From UBA1847 sp942492205 (GTDB taxonomy: Bacteria > Pseudomonadota > Gammaproteobacteria > Steroidobacterales > Woeseiaceae): a stretch of 64,000 nucleotides of DNA. The stretch spans positions 1,550,001-1,614,000 of the forward strand of contig CALODT010000001.1 of NCBI GenBank assembly GCA_942492205.1, read 5' to 3'. Within the stretch, counting starts at the first letter, position 1, and every line of letters begins with the position of its first letter. A program made the translations under genes and the position numbers. The notes under the pieces were generated by a model, which saw only the letters and a list, made by a program, of their open reading frames with translations, was not told the origin of the DNA and did no database searches. Of this stretch, positions 62,407 to 64,000 are shown piece by piece.

Positions 62407-63574
62407 ATGGGCATTGCAAGAAGCGCCAAAGCGGTTACCGCTTTGGGAGCGACGCTGATTGTGGCTACTGCACCCGCTTTTGCGGGGCATGAATCAAGCG
62501 GCGTTCAAGGTATTGACGCTAACGGCGTAAGTGGTATTGACGCCAACGGTGTTACCGGTATTGATGCTAACGGCGTAAGCGGTATTGACGCCAACGGCGT
62601 AGTTGGTATTGATGCAAATGGCGTGCTGGGTATCGACGGCAACGGCGTTACTGGCATTGATGCAAACGGCGTGTTGGGTATCGACGGCAACGGCGATGCG
62701 GCATGAGGCAACGGCGTTACCGGCATTGATGCTAACGGCGTGTTGGGTATCGACGGCAACGGCGTTACCGGCATTGATGCAAACGGCGTGGGTATCGACG
62801 GCAACGGCGTTACCGGCATTGGGCGAAACGGCGTGTTGGGTATCGACGGCAACGGCGTTACCGGCATTGATGCGAACGGCGTGCTGGGTATCGACGGCAA
62901 CGGCGTTACTGGCATTGATGCAAACGGCGTGTTGCGGTATCGACGGCAACGGCGTTACCGGCATTGACGCAAACGGCGTGTTGGGTATCGACGGCAACGG
63001 CGTTACCGGCATTGACGCAAACGGCGTGTTGGGTATCGACGGCAACGGCGTTACCGGCATTGACGCAAACGGCGTGTTGGGTATCGACGGCAATGCAAAC
63101 GGCGTGTTGGGTATCGACGGCAACGGCGTTACCGGCATTGACGCAAACGGCGTGTTGGGTATTGACGCCAACGGCGTTCTAGCCGGTCCAGTCGATTCCA
63201 TCGACCGAATCAACGGTGTGTTCGAATCCATGGGCCAGATAGTAATGGCCTCGCAGACGATGCTCGCGGGCATGCGCGTAGGCGATTATGTCTCCGTCGC
63301 CGGCTCGGTTGTTTCGCCTGGATGGCTCTACGCAGATGGTGTGTCGGTCTCACCGGATCGTTACGTCCCTGGTGCGACCGAAGTCTTCGTCACAGGTCTG
63401 TTGTCATCAATTGATCGCGAGTTGGGAACGGCACAGATCGGCGGTTTGACCATCGATTACACGGCGAGCCTTGGTAGCGCAGGGGCCCCGGCAGGTGCAG
63501 TCTGGAGTTTCAAAGGAATCAGGCCTGCCGAGCGAGGAGTAATGCTGTCCGATCGCTCAGGCGCAAGCCAATAG
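62407..63574 (+). pseudogene. Secreted GIDANG-octapeptide repeat protein with DUF5666-like domain, interrupted
   Basis: The intact product would be about 388 residues. A signal peptide (ARSAKAVTALGATLIVATA, cleavage after AFA) is preceded by an AGGGAG site. Then come about 27 octapeptides GIDANGVx or GIDGNGVx, followed by a ~125-residue C-terminal domain with DUF5666-like beta segments (GDYVSVAGSVVSPGWLYADG; VFVTGLLSSIDRELGTAQIG). The frame is broken twice: TGA at 62704-62706 inside a 21-base in-frame insertion, and one extra C at 62935. As read, only 99 residues (62407-62706) would be made. Repeats resume in frame after the TGA; the C-terminal domain is in the +1 frame. Asp-x-Asn-Gly loops hint at metal binding; function unknown. 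Confidence 0.75.
62509..63181 (+). repeat. Tandem 24/48-bp coding repeat
   Basis: About 27 units of 24 bases encode the octapeptide. Most pair into a 48-base unit alternating GGCATTGATGCAAACGGC and GGTATCGACGGCAACGGC types. The first five units vary in sequence (ending in S, T, S, V, L); later units are almost identical, a sign of recent expansion or gene conversion. Indels are at 62691-62712 (21-base insertion with TGA), 62790 (missing TTG), 62935 (extra C), and 63092 (21 bases lost in frame). Confidence 0.9.
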
Positions 63575-63650
63575 TTCAGTTCGAGAGGATCGCTCCGATT
63601 TCGCTCATCGGGAGTTAAACGCCTGGTACGGCGGTGCCTCATTGCGAACG

Positions 63651-63684
63651 AAGAAGAAGGTCACCTCGGTGGCCTTTTTCTTTG
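63651..63684 (+). terminator. Intrinsic terminator after the repeat gene
   Basis: GGTCAC (63659-63664) and GTGGCC (63669-63674) with a CTCG loop, followed by TTTTTCTTTG. It is 77 bases beyond the repeat gene stop. Confidence 0.8.
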
Positions 63685-63702
63685 TCTGTGTTTTCGAGGG
63701 AA

Positions 63703-63731
63703 TAAAAAAAGTCGGCGTCCCTGCCGACTTA
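63703..63731 (-). terminator. Minus-strand intrinsic terminator
   Basis: AAGTCGGC/GCCGACTT (63709-63730) with a six-base loop. On the minus strand it is followed by seven T (63704-63710). It ends any transcript made from 63735-63870 on the minus strand. Confidence 0.75.
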
Positions 63732-63840
63732 GATCTCGTATCAACCTGTTAAGGAGATGCGAGGGTTGGAGGAGCCATCCCCGAGCGATTAGGAATGGCT
63801 CGAAGGGAATACTAGGTGCGATGCCTGAATCGAGGTGTGA
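63703..63840 (-). ncRNA. Candidate structured small RNA between two minus-strand terminators
   Basis: No ORF fits, yet the segment lies between two minus-strand terminators and contains a 10-bp stem GAGCCATTCC/GGGATGGCTC (63772-63801, read on the minus strand) plus a 3' terminator hairpin. That layout suits a small RNA. No promoter was recognised and I do not match it to a known RNA; the alternative is untranslated sequence. Confidence 0.3.
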
Positions 63841-63868
63841 CGAGTTTCACAAATAGGTTTACCCATAG

Positions 63869-63891
63869 AAAAAGGGCGCCGTTAGGCGCCC
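63869..63891 (-). terminator. Minus-strand intrinsic terminator after the last gene
   Basis: GGGCGCC (63874-63880) and GGCGCCC (63885-63891) with a four-base loop; five T follow on the minus strand (63869-63873). It lies 35 bases beyond the stop of the minus-strand gene at the window edge. Confidence 0.8.
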
Positions 63892-63926
63892 TCAGACAAG
63901 CAAAATAGCAGTATTAAGTTAAGTAG

Positions 63927-64000
63927 CTATCCCTTGTTCAGCGTTGCGCGCAGCTCTTCAAGATAATTCTGAAGCTTCTGCTGTTCGACTCGCTGCTTGA
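63927..64000 (-). CDS. C-terminal end of an unidentified minus-strand gene
   Basis: Reading the minus strand from base 64000, the frame with stop TAG at 63927-63929 gives 23 residues ending KLQNYLEELRATLNKG. The sequence is charged and helical, like the end of a coiled-coil protein. The terminator directly downstream supports a real gene. The family cannot be recognised from so short a piece. Confidence 0.6.
   Translation of the reverse strand, partial: KQRVEQQKLQNYLEELRATLNKG

Noticed and set aside
62509..63181. CRISPR-like array
   Set aside because: Repeats are contiguous coding units with no unique spacers and no cas genes nearby.
62494..63273. Long minus-strand open frame (Pro/Ser/Thr repeat) across the tandem repeat region
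   Set aside because: It is the antisense reading of the octapeptide repeat; low-complexity repeats keep all frames open. It has no start context, and the plus frame has a signal peptide and ribosome-binding site.

Overview
The window is a chromosomal segment of a GC-rich gammaproteobacterium. The gene order carAB-greA-yhbY/rlmE-ftsH-folP-glmM-tpiA-secG-tRNA-Leu-nuoA..N-tRNA-fMet and rimP-nusA-infB-rbfA-truB-rpsO-pnp is the classic gammaproteobacterial core arrangement. Separate nuoC and nuoD, a DksA with a histone-H1-like lysine-rich extension, and the dksA/gluQRS and smc-zipA-ligA neighbourhoods point away from Enterobacterales, towards the Xanthomonadales/Chromatiales side. A marine Woeseiales-like lineage is a guess that cannot be proved from this sequence alone.

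Layout. 1-11030: carbamoyl-phosphate synthesis (carA partial, carB), transcript cleavage factor greA, ribosome assembly (yhbY, rlmE), membrane protease ftsH, folate (folP), cell-wall precursor (glmM), glycolysis (tpiA) and secretion (secG). 11043-25582: tRNA-Leu(GAG), then the complete 14-gene respiratory complex I operon with a promoter and a perfect 25-bp palindrome in front of it. 25628-25704: initiator tRNA. 25705-41542: about 16 kb of accessory genes lying between the initiator tRNA and the rimP operon, which are normally neighbours. They are a chlorite-dismutase-family protein, a SulP anion transporter, a split DUF1538 membrane pair, a tandem universal stress protein, an SDR oxidoreductase, a HAD phosphatase, an alkylsulfatase, a membrane TPR protein, and a gabD-lhgO operon. 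Degenerate copies of the tRNA 3' end plus terminator are scattered through the first half of this block. 41651-50364: the rimP-nusA-infB-rbfA-truB-rpsO-pnp translation/RNA block, with a leader carrying two successive intrinsic terminators. 50375-53492 (minus): YheT-like hydrolase, gluQRS, dksA. 53713-59943: smc, zipA, ligA (chromosome structure, division, ligation).

59944-63574 is a visibly more AT-rich accessory locus: two tandem paralogous DUF6502-type proteins with a helix-turn-helix-like segment, followed by a secreted protein built from about 27 copies of an octapeptide of the form GIDANGVx/GIDGNGVx with a DUF5666-like C-terminal domain. The repeat gene is interrupted by an in-frame TGA and by a one-base insertion, both inside the nearly identical DNA repeats. 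It is therefore a decayed gene, an assembly artefact, or a phase-variable gene. This locus is the best candidate for an undescribed system. The window ends with two minus-strand terminators enclosing a structured, gene-free segment and the last 23 codons of a minus-strand gene.

All calls come from reading the sequence and recognising families; no database search was run. Start codons are inferred from ribosome-binding sites, overlaps and family lengths.
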